Of a stretch of DNA of 64,000 nt, positions 43,777 to 52,932 are shown one piece after another (position 1 is the first letter of the stretch; each line of letters begins with the position of its first letter). The DNA is from UBA685 sp049890215 (GTDB lineage Bacteria; Pseudomonadota; Alphaproteobacteria; Puniceispirillales; Puniceispirillaceae), in contig JBMHBX010000001.1 of assembly GCA_049890215.1 (NCBI GenBank), positions 1 to 64,000 of the forward strand, in the 5' to 3' direction. Below the pieces are notes generated by a model. It was not told the origin of the DNA. It ran no database searches and saw only the letters and a program-made list of their open reading frames with translations. Position numbers and translations under genes: made by a program.

Positions 43777-44118
43777 ATTCCCCTCATTTTATAATCGCAA
43801 TGAAAAGACAGACGCAAAGAATGGCAGGCATTATACCTTGTAAAAACTCAACCACCCCAGCATGCTTTCGCATTGCTTTACAGCCCCGACCCACACCGAA
43901 AAAATTGGGCGGGTAAATCCATGTTCATTCATCTATCAGAAGTGAATCAAAATTCCCACCAAAAAAGGCAGTTTTTCCGCAAGGTGCGACAAATTTTCTG
44001 TATTTTTTATGCTTTGAAGCTGCGAATCACTTAGCCGGGAAAACAACAGACAATATTTGCTCTTATTCTGGCCTGTGATGGCTATGATTTGCTTCGCGTT
44101 CAGGACATAAAGCCAGAG
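43777..44118. other. Intergenic region between petA and hemF
   Basis: 342 bases between two minus-strand genes. It contains a candidate petABC -10 element (listed separately). No hairpin with a T tract was seen for hemF termination, and no gene or riboswitch was recognised in the rest. Confidence 0.4.
43830..43835 (-). promoter_or_regulatory. Candidate -10 element for petABC
   Basis: TATAAT on the minus strand about 55 bases upstream of the petA ATG. No good -35 at 17 bases; only TTGAGT ten bases upstream is seen. Weakly supported. Confidence 0.3.
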
Positions 44119-44976
44119 CTAAGGCCACCTGACTTCCGGCGGCATAGACATTAAAATTGCTTCGATATTGCCACCTGTTTTCAGGCCAAATAACGTGCCT
44201 CTGTCATGAAGCAAATTAAATTCAACATAGCGGCCTCTTTTGACTAGCTGCTGATGCCTGTCTTGTTCAGACCATGGCAGTGCCATTTGTTTTCGAATAA
44301 TCGCGCTATAGGTATTGGCAAAGCTAAGCCCCACATCTTTGGTAAAGGCAAAATCTGCCTCCCAGTCACCTGAATCAAGCTGATCATAAAAAATGCCGCC
44401 TGCCCCGCGCGGCTCATTGCGGTGCGGCAGGAAAAAATATTCATCACACCATTTTTTATAAGCAGGATAATAAGCCTCATCATGACGATCACAGGCCTCT
44501 TGCAAACCTTTATGAAATATCTCTGCCTCTTCTGGCATATCATACATAGGTGTTAAATCACCCCCGCCACCAAACCAGCTTTGATCTGTGCATATCATGC
44601 GCGTATTCATATGCGCTGCCGGCACATGCGGGTTTTGCATATGCGCTACAAGAGATATTCCCGCGGCCCAAAAATCACCCTGTGCATTTGTTCCGGGAAT
44701 TGATTTGCGGAATTCTGGTGCAAATTGTCCGTGAACGACTGAAATATTAACACCCACTTTTTCAAAGACGCGGCCATGCATGAGACTCATTTCACCGCCG
44801 CCACCGCCGTCACGCTGCCATTTTTTGCGCTCAAACTGACCAGGCTCTTTTGCCCCAAGCTGTGTTGTATCACCTTGTGATTCTATCTCTTCAAACAGAT
44901 CACAAATCTGGTCACGCAACTGAACAAACCACGCAGCAGCGCACTTTTGTTTATCTTCGATCATCGCTGTCATCAT
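44119..44976 (-). CDS. hemF: Oxygen-dependent coproporphyrinogen III oxidase
   Basis: 285 residues. Signature blocks are WQRDGGGGGEMSLMHG, GVNISVVHGQF, WFGGGGDLTPMY and YVEFNLLHDRGTLFGL. HemF decarboxylates coproporphyrinogen III to protoporphyrinogen IX using O2, in heme synthesis, which the neighbouring bc1 complex requires. The ribosome site is weak and three ATGs (44976, 44973, 44964) could start it. It lies 26 bases after the CCA transferase stop and may share its transcript. Confidence 0.96.
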   Translation of the reverse strand: MMTAMIEDKQKCAAAWFVQLRDQICDLFEEIESQGDTTQLGAKEPGQFERKKWQRDGGGGGEMSLMHGRVFEKVGVNISVVHGQFAPEFRKSIPGTNAQGDFWAAGISLVAHMQNPHVPAAHMNTRMICTDQSWFGGGGDLTPMYDMPEEAEIFHKGLQEACDRHDEAYYPAYKKWCDEYFFLPHRNEPRGAGGIFYDQLDSGDWEADFAFTKDVGLSFANTYSAIIRKQMALPWSEQDRHQQLVKRGRYVEFNLLHDRGTLFGLKTGGNIEAILMSMPPEVRWP

Positions 44977-45002
44977 TATCTGCCATTATCTGTCTGTTCA
45001 CG

Positions 45003-46202
45003 TCAGCTTTGTGCGCTGTCTTGTTGCCGCAGTTGCGCTATGATCTCATCTTTACCAATCGCAAAGCCGTGCTTTGCAAAGATCATACGTGCCTTCGTCA
45101 ACATTGCGCCCATTTGCGGGCCTGTCTCAAAGCCTGCCTGTCTTAGATCATGTCCATTGACAGGGCAAGGGGGCGGCACAAAATCTCGCAAGTCCTGCCA
45201 TCTGTTATCTGACAAGGTGATGTCATGATAACGCGCTTGAACAAGGCACCTTTGGGCATAATCTGCGCCCCCAAAATAGGCCGCAATATGCCACTCATCA
45301 CTTGCTAATTGGGCCATTTCCTGGGCGGATAAAGGCGATAATAACCGCATCATCATCATCATATCGCGCCTGGCAAATGGCAGGGCAAAGCACGCGGCCG
45401 CCGCTTCTTCAGATAAAAAAGAGACCAGTCGCGCCTGCCAGCTATGCATCATCTTCTGATAGGCAAAAGGCGCCTGAAACGCGCTTTCAAACAACGCAAT
45501 ATCAAGTCCGATCTTTGTCATCAATTCAGCCGCAATCTGCCAGTTTGGTGCCTCAAAACATGTGATCAATTCAGCGATGATACGCTCACCAGACAGATGT
45601 GATAACCCTGCCAGATGAGGTTTCATTTCCCGAAGCGCTTGCGGGCACGCCTCAAACCCGTCTAGCTGAGACAAAAATCTGAAATAGCGCAATATGCGCA
45701 AATAATCTTCCTCGATACGCTTGGCCGGCTTTCCGATAAAGCGCAAATTCTTTTGTTGAAGATCAGCCATCCCCCCTAAGGGGTCAAACAGATGACCATC
45801 TTGGTCAAGATAGAGGGCATTTATGGTAAAATCACGCCGGCCGGCATCTTTTTCCCATGACGGGTGAAACCCAATTTTGGCATGACGACCATCAGTGCTG
45901 ACATCAGATCGTGTCTGTGTGACCTCTATGCTGTCTGCGGCCACCATCAAAGTCACAGAGCCATGCGATAATCCTGTTTCGATAATCCGGTGACCTGCCT
46001 TTCTTGCTGCATCGCAAAAATCGCTGATAGGCACATTCACCGCCATATCCAGATCACCAATTGGCCGGTCCAGTAACCAGTCTCTTACAGCGCCGCCGAC
46101 AAGGCGTCCTTCGCCATTTGCGGACCGTGCAATCAAAAAGGCCTGCAACACAACATCTGAGGTAAAGGCATGTGGCTTCGTCTTAGGCAGCCTGACAGTC
46201 AT
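45003..46202 (-). CDS. CCA tRNA nucleotidyltransferase
   Basis: About 399 residues. The class II nucleotidyltransferase core has RLVGGAVRDWLLDRPIGDLDMAV (GG.VRD and the catalytic DLD, residues about 33-56), then RRDFTINALYLD and RIEEDYLRILRYFRF. A variable C-terminal helical part follows. It adds or repairs the 3' CCA of tRNAs. Start at ATG 46202 (AAGAAG eight bases upstream); GTG 46208 is an alternative. Last gene of the DUF1285-NUDIX-DUF6111-CCA operon, a conserved alphaproteobacterial order. Confidence 0.95.
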   Translation of the reverse strand: MTVRLPKTKPHAFTSDVVLQAFLIARSANGEGRLVGGAVRDWLLDRPIGDLDMAVNVPISDFCDAARKAGHRIIETGLSHGSVTLMVAADSIEVTQTRSDVSTDGRHAKIGFHPSWEKDAGRRDFTINALYLDQDGHLFDPLGGMADLQQKNLRFIGKPAKRIEEDYLRILRYFRFLSQLDGFEACPQALREMKPHLAGLSHLSGERIIAELITCFEAPNWQIAAELMTKIGLDIALFESAFQAPFAYQKMMHSWQARLVSFLSEEAAAACFALPFARRDMMMMMRLLSPLSAQEMAQLASDEWHIAAYFGGADYAQRCLVQARYHDITLSDNRWQDLRDFVPPPCPVNGHDLRQAGFETGPQMGAMLTKARMIFAKHGFAIGKDEIIAQLRQQDSAQS

Positions 46203-46233
46203 TTTCACATCTTCTTATGGTCTGAAAAGACCA

Positions 46234-46506
46234 TCAATTGGCCTGTTGATCGTCTGAGGGGGTAATAAATTCAGGGTCAACCACTTTCCCGTCCACTATC
46301 TTAGCAGGCACATAGGCTGACTGTGGCGGCGCGGCGCCAATTTCCAGCATTAACAGGCCGATAAACAAGGTCACAAATCCCACAACAGCCCCTGCAATAT
46401 GACCTTTTTTGACACCACTGCCATCTTCTTTGGCCAGTTTATTAATAAGCGCCAAAGTGATCAGACCTGCCAGGATCGCAATGATAATAATCAAATAGCG
46501 TTTCAT
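46234..46506 (-). CDS. DUF6111-like small membrane protein
   Basis: 90 residues with two membrane segments (residues about 4-22 and 38-58) and a hydrophilic tail. The tail contains YVPAKIVDGKVV, which is the DUF6111 hallmark. Function is unknown. Its position between the NUDIX hydrolase and the CCA transferase matches the usual place of DUF6111. GAGGC precedes the ATG. Confidence 0.75.
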   Translation of the reverse strand: MKRYLIIIIAILAGLITLALINKLAKEDGSGVKKGHIAGAVVGFVTLFIGLLMLEIGAAPPQSAYVPAKIVDGKVVDPEFITPSDDQQAN

Positions 46507-46542
46507 AATTGCCTCATGATGTAAAAAATAAGCGCAAGATGG

Positions 46543-47109
46543 CTATGATAGCCTATTTGCCCATTTATGTAAAATCGCCGCTGTTGCACCCCAAATAATA
46601 TGCCCCTCATGCATGATACGCCAGCTACGCCATGCAACATCTTTATCTTCGCGCCTGAAACTCTCATATTTGTTGGCATCTAACAAAAGAGATAACGGCG
46701 CAAATAAAATGGAGTCCACCTCATCGGGATTTGCCTGAAGCTGCGCTGATAATTGTCTTTGATCAAGTGATGATTGTGCAACCACCGGCGTTATCCGAAA
46801 GCCTGTCCCTGTTAGGATATCAGGCAGATATCCCATAATTTCAACTGTCTCACGGCGCAGTCCTATTTCTTCTTCAGCTTCTCGGAGCGCGGTATGCGCC
46901 AATGTTTCATCTTGTCTGTCAACCCGCCCGCCCGGAAACGATATTTGCCCTGCGTGTTTTTTCAGATGCGCACTGCGTTTCGTCAACACAAGAGCCGGCG
47001 CCTTATCAGCGCTGATGATCACAAGAACCGCAGATGGAACCACATCGTCAGCCATATCAAGCGCTACTGGCTCTTCTGACAAATAGTCTTGCCACTCATT
47101 TTCTGTCAT
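46543..47109 (-). CDS. NUDIX hydrolase (CoA pyrophosphatase type)
   Basis: 188 residues. The NUDIX box is complete: GGRVDRQDETLAHTALREAE followed by EEIGL (residues about 60-82). The preceding KKHAGQISFPGGR is the extra motif of the CoA pyrophosphatase (NudL/YeaB) subgroup. Such enzymes cleave CoA into 4'-phosphopantetheine and ADP. Its start overlaps the DUF1285 stop by four bases. Confidence 0.92.
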   Translation of the reverse strand: MTENEWQDYLSEEPVALDMADDVVPSAVLVIISADKAPALVLTKRSAHLKKHAGQISFPGGRVDRQDETLAHTALREAEEEIGLRRETVEIMGYLPDILTGTGFRITPVVAQSSLDQRQLSAQLQANPDEVDSILFAPLSLLLDANKYESFRREDKDVAWRSWRIMHEGHIIWGATAAILHKWANRLS

Positions 47110-47627
47110 GACAGCCTGTCTTGCGCCTCTGCCTCAGCTATGTCTTCAAGCACATGCCATACGCCATCAGACCAAAAGCCGAATGCGCCGCCGTCTGTCT
47201 CTTCGCTGCCAAGGGCTAATTCTGCCAGCTCATAAAAGACAGAATGTTTAATCAGCGCCGATAATCCGGACTCAAGCCTCAGATAAGGCCTCATCCCCTC
47301 TTGTTGTTGGGCACGCATATCAAGCGGATAGGCAGATGAGATTGTAAAATCACGGTCAAGATTATCGGTCAGAATCACACAACGCTGGCGTCCCTGCCCT
47401 TCAAGACGCATTTTTTGAATCACAAAGGGTGCATCTTCAACCTGAATCTCACCCTTCTCAACAGGTGTGGTCAGCCAATAACGCCCCTCATCGTCACAAG
47501 ACAGAACTGAGGCAAATAATTTTACCAGACCGAGCCGTTTTATTTCACCGCCCTCATGGTACCAACGACCGTCTTTTTTGATCTCAATATCAAAATTTTT
47601 TATTTCTAAGCCTATGTTTTCTATCAT
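47106..47627 (-). CDS. DUF1285 protein
   Basis: 173 residues. It has DIEIKKDGRWYHEGGEIKRLGLVKLFASVL, then DDEGRYWLTTPVEKGEIQVEDAPFV, the recognised DUF1285 pattern. It also has YLRLESGLSALIKHSVFYELAELA. Function is unknown; structures of relatives show a beta-rich two-domain fold. First gene of the four-gene operon ending in the CCA transferase; divergent from the orphan gene at 47730. Confidence 0.9.
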   Translation of the reverse strand: MIENIGLEIKNFDIEIKKDGRWYHEGGEIKRLGLVKLFASVLSCDDEGRYWLTTPVEKGEIQVEDAPFVIQKMRLEGQGRQRCVILTDNLDRDFTISSAYPLDMRAQQQEGMRPYLRLESGLSALIKHSVFYELAELALGSEETDGGAFGFWSDGVWHVLEDIAEAEAQDRLS

Positions 47628-47729
47628 TTTTCTTGCGTTTTTGAAAGAATCTGAATTGCTAATAATTTCTTCATAATTGGGTGATATAGTGCATTATTGA
47701 ATAATTTTGACAACTAGCAACCTGAAATC

Positions 47730-48569
47730 ATGAAAATACAACTTGATCGATATGGTAAAGCCGCAGAAGGCAAGACGCAAATATCACGTGCCATGGGCAT
47801 TTTGCTATTGCGCCGGGGAAAAAGACTTGATGTTGACATAGGTAATCGTGTCACACCACATGCTCTTTTTTCAGCGCTCAATCATATTCGCGCCTTTCAT
47901 GGTGATGTACACTTTACCACACAGCATGCACGCATTGAGGCCTGTGTGCCTCTGGGCGAGACCATGCCGACTCATCAAGCTTGCTTTTACTTAGGCCGGT
48001 TTTTGCTTGATTTGATTGAACGCCGTCACCGGATTGTGAACACCTTATCTTTGGCCTATCTGAAGCAAGATGCCATTCCCAATGTGCATCTGGCTCTTCA
48101 CAGCCTGACAAATTTACAACTCTATAAGATGACAACCTCAACAGCGCTTGCACAGCTTCCTGAAAATGCCCTGAGGCACGTCAGCTTTATTATGCCAGAT
48201 GGTGATATCACCTACACGAGCGCAAATTACCGCATTCGCAAATTACCGTATTATTTCTCCTGGCCAGCCGATGATTTCCTCCTGCCTCTGCCAATTGGTG
48301 AGATTCTGCCCAAAGCTCATGATATATGGAATAATAGCCTGTATCATATCGCGCTATGCACCAAACGCCCCTTAATACACACAGCACAGATGAATCTCCG
48401 ATTGCGGTATCCAAGCGATATGCCACATCAAGATTTTGTCCTTGGGGAACAAAAATGGCATGAGGTCACACGCATTTTATATCCATTTGCTGCCCCCACC
48501 GAAAAACCGGCAAATTACCGACTTCTGACAGACGCCATCATAACGAAAACCAACGCAATTATTTTATAA
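47730..48569 (+). CDS. Unrecognised protein (279 residues)
   Basis: I do not recognise this protein. It is soluble by appearance (no signal peptide, no membrane helices), basic and rich in His, Tyr and Leu. The N-terminal 70 residues are mixed alpha/beta (GILLLRRGKRLDVDIGN). A leucine-rich helix follows (FYLGRFLLDLIERRH), and a central part contains SFIMPDGDITYTSANYRIRK. The frame is the only long one across 840 bases and its codon composition looks like its neighbours. The ribosome site is weak; a possible -10 TATAGT is at 47685. It stands alone between DUF1285 and the ArsR gene. Confidence 0.6.
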   Translation: MKIQLDRYGKAAEGKTQISRAMGILLLRRGKRLDVDIGNRVTPHALFSALNHIRAFHGDVHFTTQHARIEACVPLGETMPTHQACFYLGRFLLDLIERRHRIVNTLSLAYLKQDAIPNVHLALHSLTNLQLYKMTTSTALAQLPENALRHVSFIMPDGDITYTSANYRIRKLPYYFSWPADDFLLPLPIGEILPKAHDIWNNSLYHIALCTKRPLIHTAQMNLRLRYPSDMPHQDFVLGEQKWHEVTRILYPFAAPTEKPANYRLLTDAIITKTNAIIL

Positions 48570-48652
48570 ATTTTTACAATTTTTAATAGTTTAATAATAC
48601 TTTTTTTCTACTCTTTATTTCTTGTTTTCACAATTTATAAAGAGGAGTCAGA

Positions 48653-48982
48653 ATGCCAAGACCTCCTGAAACACCATTTAACACCTCAAAACTGACCATG
48701 GTCCTCAAAGCGATGAGCAATCTGAGGCGCATGCAAATATTGTCCGAACTAGCAGACGGCAAAGAACGATCAGTCTCACAAATAGAAGTGTTAATGCCGG
48801 AATTATCGCAATCTGCCTTATCACAGCATCTGGCGCGCTTGCGCAAAACGGGGCTTGTAAGCACAAGGCGCGAATCGCAAACCATTTATTACACAATACA
48901 AGATGCTGATGTAAAACGTATCTTGCGCCTTCTAAATCACATATATGCAGATGACCCGGCAAACAGAGGTCATTTGCACTAA
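48653..48982 (+). CDS. ArsR-family winged-helix regulator without cysteines
   Basis: 109 residues. The ArsR-type winged HTH is clear: KAMSNLRRMQILSELADG, recognition helix SQSALSQHLARLRKTGLV, wing TRRESQTIYYTI. A strong AGAGGAG precedes the ATG. Metal-sensing and persulfide-sensing ArsR proteins (ArsR, BigR, SqrR) use cysteines, but this one has none, so it must sense something else or be controlled in another way. It lies upstream of TauE, TIGR02186 and Usp genes in the same direction and may regulate them. Confidence 0.88.
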   Translation: MPRPPETPFNTSKLTMVLKAMSNLRRMQILSELADGKERSVSQIEVLMPELSQSALSQHLARLRKTGLVSTRRESQTIYYTIQDADVKRILRLLNHIYADDPANRGHLH

Positions 48983-49152
48983 AAAGATCATATTTTCAGT
49001 TTTTTTACTGAATTTTACCGGATTGCAAACAGCAGGCTCTTGATTTTTCAAGCAACTACTGCAAAAACAGGTCAGGTCATGGAATGGATTCACATGGCGC
49101 GGACTTTTTTGCCAAAAGGCTGTCTGACCTTGCGGCAGGGTAATCTTTACGA

Positions 49153-50067
49153 ATGTACATTTATCTTCCAATCGCTGAAGTGTCACTTCATATCGCAGTG
49201 GTCATAGGGCTAGGTGGCGGTGTTGGTTTTTTATCCGGCTTATTTGGCGTAGGTGGCGGCTTTTTGATGACGCCTTTGCTCATCTTTTTGGGTGTACCAT
49301 CGGCTGTGGCGGTTGCGACTGAGGCAAACCAGATTGTGGCCTCATCTGTCTCAGGGGTCCTGGCACATTGGCGCCGCGGCAATGTTGATTTCAAAATGGG
49401 CGGCATCTTGCTTGCCGGTGGTATCTTTGGCTCAACCATTGGTGTCTGGCTATTTGCCCTTCTCCAGGAAATTGGCCAAATTGATTTGGTTATTCGCTTA
49501 TCTTATGTCTTTTTCCTTGGCATCATTGGTGCGTTAATGCTGATTGAATCTGCCAGAGCGATCCTGCGTGCCAGACAAGTAGGCGCCAAAAGAGGCAAAT
49601 TGCATCAGCATAATTTCCTGCATGGCCTGCCATTCAAAATGCGGTTCCGCAAATCAAAGCTGTATATCTCTGCCTTATTGCCTTTTACACTTGCTGCGTT
49701 TGTGGGTATTTTATCAGCGATCATGGGCGTAGGCGGCGGCTTTATTCTGGTGCCGGCCATGATCTATATTTTGGGCATGCCGACTTCTGTGGTCGTAGGC
49801 ACCTCTTTGTTCCAAATCATCTTTGTCACCGCCAATGTCACAATTCTGCAATCTGTACAGACACAAACAGTGGATTTCCTGCTTGCCGGCCTGTTGTTAT
49901 TTGGCGCGGTAATCGGGGCGCAATTTGGCTCTCGTTTTGGCGCGCTTCTCAAAGGGGAACAGCTGCGCGGCCTTCTGGCCCTTATGGTATTAGCTGTTAG
50001 TTTGAAACTGGCTTTTGATTTGGTGGTCACGCCGTCTGATCTCTTTACTGTGGAGATTTTGAAATAA
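49153..50067 (+). CDS. TauE/SafE-family sulfite/sulfonate exporter-like permease
   Basis: 304 residues with about eight membrane segments in two TauE repeats. Each repeat starts with a glycine-rich motif: GVGGGFLMTPLLIFLGVP near residue 33 and GVGGGFILVPAMIYILGMP near 196. TauE/SafE proteins move sulfite, sulfoacetate or related organosulfur anions out of the cell. The next gene overlaps by one base (TAATG), so translation is coupled. The context fits sulfur-compound handling. Confidence 0.9.
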   Translation: MYIYLPIAEVSLHIAVVIGLGGGVGFLSGLFGVGGGFLMTPLLIFLGVPSAVAVATEANQIVASSVSGVLAHWRRGNVDFKMGGILLAGGIFGSTIGVWLFALLQEIGQIDLVIRLSYVFFLGIIGALMLIESARAILRARQVGAKRGKLHQHNFLHGLPFKMRFRKSKLYISALLPFTLAAFVGILSAIMGVGGGFILVPAMIYILGMPTSVVVGTSLFQIIFVTANVTILQSVQTQTVDFLLAGLLLFGAVIGAQFGSRFGALLKGEQLRGLLALMVLAVSLKLAFDLVVTPSDLFTVEILK

Positions 50068-50849
50068 TGCGCGCGTCCATTTATCAATTACTGTCTTATG
50101 TCATGCTTGTGGCCTGCCTGTTCACACAAAGCGCGCATGCCCAATCAGCCCAGCAACGAGATGATATTCTTATCGCTGATGTATCAGAAGAAAATGTGGC
50201 GATTACCACAAGCTTTCACGGCACACAGCTTTTACTATTTGGCGCTCTGTCAGGTCAAAAAGGGGATGACATTATCATCATCATATCTGGCCCTGACAGC
50301 CATATCGCAACAAGACGCAAAGAAAAGGTCAGCGGCATTTGGATCAACACAGAATCTGTTATCTGGAAAAATGCCCCCTCTTATTATCAGATTTTCAGCA
50401 ATCGTCCCTTGTCAGATATCATCTCTGTGTCTGAACAAAACAGGCTGAAAATCGGATATAAGCATTTGCCTTTGACAACACAGCCAACAAGCTTGTCAAA
50501 AGAAGAGGTTGACGGGGAATGGCGTGATGCACTGGCGCGCACAATGAATGACGCAAATCTTTGGCACAATCATGGCGATTCTGTCTCTGTGGTAAGAGGG
50601 GCATTATTTCGTGTTGATATTCCTTTGCCAAAAAATATTCGCCCGGGTGATTATGATGTGCGCGTGTTGCATATGCGGGACGGCAAGTTAATCTCAGAAA
50701 AATTCAATGTCATTTCTGTTGAAAAAAGCGGTGTTGGGGCGCTGATTTACCGTTTTGCGCATGATTACTCATTCTTTTACGGTATTTTTGCCGTACTGTT
50801 TGCGGTCGCCTCTGGCTGGCTTGCCGCAGTAGCTTTCCGCCGGTCATAG
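50067..50849 (+). CDS. TIGR02186 (Alph_Pro_TM) membrane-anchored protein
   Basis: 260 residues. N-terminal signal sequence (YQLLSYVMLVACLFTQSAHA, residues 5-24). A periplasmic beta-rich domain follows with DVSEENVAITTSFHGTQLLLFGA, and a single C-terminal membrane helix (FFYGIFAVLFAVASGWLAAVAF). This is the alphaproteobacterial family TIGR02186, usually found right after TauE genes, as here; molecular function unknown. The association suggests a periplasmic partner of the exporter. Confidence 0.88.
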   Translation: MRASIYQLLSYVMLVACLFTQSAHAQSAQQRDDILIADVSEENVAITTSFHGTQLLLFGALSGQKGDDIIIIISGPDSHIATRRKEKVSGIWINTESVIWKNAPSYYQIFSNRPLSDIISVSEQNRLKIGYKHLPLTTQPTSLSKEEVDGEWRDALARTMNDANLWHNHGDSVSVVRGALFRVDIPLPKNIRPGDYDVRVLHMRDGKLISEKFNVISVEKSGVGALIYRFAHDYSFFYGIFAVLFAVASGWLAAVAFRRS

Positions 50850-50888
50850 TGATAGGCTGAATATAACACTTCTGTAAGGTGAAAAAAT

Positions 50889-51365
50889 ATGGGTCAGGAT
50901 ACAGGCGAGCGTTTCTTTCTGGTCGTAGTTGATGACACAGAAGAATTACATCAGGCACTTTATTTCGCATGTGGCAGAGCGAAGAGCACAGGCGGTAGAA
51001 TCGCTATGGTCTATGTGATCCCACCTGCGGAATTTGCGCATTGGGCAGGTGTTGGCGAATTAATGCGTCAGGAAGCACGCGAAAAAGCCGAAGAAAGCAT
51101 CGCCCGCGAGGCGAAAATCGCAGAATCACTTACCGGAAAATCACCACTGGTCTTTATCCGCGAAGGCAAGCCAGTTGACGAGATTATCGCTTTGATGAAT
51201 GAAGAGCCAAATATCAGACTATTGGTATTAGGCGCTGACACCAAAACAGATACCGCCGGCCCTCTTGTCTCTTATCTGACAGGTAAAGGCGCCTCAAGCT
51301 GTCCTGTACCGATCACCATTGTGCCTGGCAATCTGACTGATGAGCAAATTGATCATCTCACCTGA
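50889..51365 (+). CDS. Universal stress family protein
   Basis: 158 residues with a UspA-like Rossmann fold. It starts FFLVVVDDTEELHQALYFAC, has HWAGVGELMRQEAREKAEES for the central helices, and LLVLGADTKTDTAGP near the end in place of the typical G2xG9xG(S/T) ATP loop. An ATP-binding role is therefore uncertain. It follows TIGR02186 by about 40 bases with AAGGTGA at its ribosome site. TauE-TIGR02186-Usp is a recurrent alphaproteobacterial set. Confidence 0.82.
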   Translation: MGQDTGERFFLVVVDDTEELHQALYFACGRAKSTGGRIAMVYVIPPAEFAHWAGVGELMRQEAREKAEESIAREAKIAESLTGKSPLVFIREGKPVDEIIALMNEEPNIRLLVLGADTKTDTAGPLVSYLTGKGASSCPVPITIVPGNLTDEQIDHLT

Positions 51366-51445
51366 CGCCATTGCGATTGCACATTTCTGTACTATCTTAA
51401 TACCCGGACAAATCGATTTTTCACCTTCATAAAGGTTTTGCACAT

Positions 51446-51964
51446 ATGTCATTTATCAAATCATTAATTGTGGGAGCATTGTTTTTCATCATGTCGCAAA
51501 CAGCATCAACCGCCGCCTCAACCGGCACCCTTCTTCTTGAAACATCTCAAGGCCAGATTGAAATTGAAATGCTGCCAGATTTGGCACCGAATCATGTTGC
51601 CCGCATAAGCGAGCTTGCCTCTTCTGGCTTTTATGACGGCATTATTTTTCACCGTATCATCTCTGGCTTTATGGCACAGACCGGCGATCCGACTGGCACA
51701 GGTATGGGCGGATCCGGCCAAAAGCTAGCTGCCGAATTCACAGACTATCCTTACCGTGAAGGGACAGTTGGCATGGCACGGTCTATGGACCCGAACAGTG
51801 GTGATTCACAATTCTTCATCTGTTTTGACGGCTGTGGTCACCTAACAGGCCAATATACCGTATGGGGTCAGGTCAGCAAAGGCATGGATGTTGTCTATAA
51901 GCTTGCCGTTGGTGAGCCACCTGCCAATCCGGACAGAATCATCTCAGCAAGCATGATTGATTAA
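51446..51964 (+). CDS. Secreted cyclophilin-type peptidyl-prolyl isomerase
   Basis: 172 residues. Signal peptide MSFIKSLIVGALFFIMSQTA with a likely cleavage near 25. The cyclophilin domain follows: IIFHRIISGFMAQTGDPTGTGMGG (catalytic Arg in FHRI), GTVGMARSMDPNSGDSQFFI and GQYTVWGQV. It assists proline isomerisation in the periplasm. It ends one base before the stop of the convergent rarD. Confidence 0.94.
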   Translation: MSFIKSLIVGALFFIMSQTASTAASTGTLLLETSQGQIEIEMLPDLAPNHVARISELASSGFYDGIIFHRIISGFMAQTGDPTGTGMGGSGQKLAAEFTDYPYREGTVGMARSMDPNSGDSQFFICFDGCGHLTGQYTVWGQVSKGMDVVYKLAVGEPPANPDRIISASMID

Positions 51965-52870
51965 TCACGCCGATATCGGGCTTTTTCGTGCAAATTGGAT
52001 GATAAGCCCTGCCCAAATACAACCAAAGGCCAACAGGTCTTTGGTTGAAAAGGCTTCTTCAAAAAACAACACACCGCATAGTAATTGCAGGCTTGGATTC
52101 ACATAGAAAATAAAGGCCGCAATTGACAAAGGCAGCGCTTTATTGCCGCGCAAAAACAACACAAGAGGCACAGTGGTAATCACACCACATGCGACAGCGA
52201 GCAAAAATCCGGTCAGCTTGCCATCAAAAAACAAATGGCCACCATGCCAGAGATGATAGCCTAAAAAGGCGATAACGATTGGCATTAATAAAATCGTCTC
52301 ACAGAAAAACCCCTGCAGGGATGAGATTCGAATCTGTTTGCGCACCACAGCATAAAGCGCAAATGAGACCGCCAAAATAAGAGAGATATCTGGCACAAAC
52401 CCCAAAGACCAGGCTTTTATCACCACCCCGATAGCTGATAACACCAAGGCGATGATGCCGCGCCTGTCTAGCCGCTCACCCAGAAACAGCACACTGGCTG
52501 CGACTGCAAATAACGGATAGATAAAATAGCCAAAAGACGCTTCCACGACCCGCACTTCGCCTACGGCATAGACAAAAGTTGTCCAATTGACAGCAATCAT
52601 AGCGGTCCCCACAATCATCCAGAAAAGCTGGCGGGGATAGGTGAATAACAAAGCTGTCTGTGTTATTTTTCCATATACAGCATAGAATATAAACATAAGC
52701 AAAAAAGCCCAAAGGCTTCGCTGAACCACAATCTCAACCGCAGAATAGCCGTCCAGCAACACATAAAAAACAGGCAGCAACCCCCATAAAGCCGGGCCTA
52801 AAAACGCCGCCATATACCCAAAACGATCAGGCATTTTTTGTTGTGATATCTCTGATTGGGGGGGTGCCAT
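51965..52870 (-). CDS. rarD: RarD-type EamA transporter
   Basis: 301 residues with ten membrane segments. The RarD pattern is visible: FLGPALWGLLPVFYVLLDG near residue 23, VVQRSLWAFLLMF near 47, NWTTFVYAVGEVRVVEASFGYFIYPL near 95, and a C-terminal YVNPSLQLLCGVLFFEEAF. RarD proteins are DMT-superfamily permeases named from a chloramphenicol-sensitivity phenotype; substrate unknown. Convergent with the cyclophilin gene with no spacer. Confidence 0.9.
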   Translation of the reverse strand: MAPPQSEISQQKMPDRFGYMAAFLGPALWGLLPVFYVLLDGYSAVEIVVQRSLWAFLLMFIFYAVYGKITQTALLFTYPRQLFWMIVGTAMIAVNWTTFVYAVGEVRVVEASFGYFIYPLFAVAASVLFLGERLDRRGIIALVLSAIGVVIKAWSLGFVPDISLILAVSFALYAVVRKQIRISSLQGFFCETILLMPIVIAFLGYHLWHGGHLFFDGKLTGFLLAVACGVITTVPLVLFLRGNKALPLSIAAFIFYVNPSLQLLCGVLFFEEAFSTKDLLAFGCIWAGLIIQFARKSPISA

Positions 52871-52932
52871 ATTCTGTTCTGTCCCATGACATGCTACCTA
52901 AAAGACGTAACCTTAAAGCCACAAGGGGCTTG

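Noticed and set aside
48653..48982. BigR/SqrR-type persulfide sensor
   Set aside because: The protein has no cysteine residues at all.
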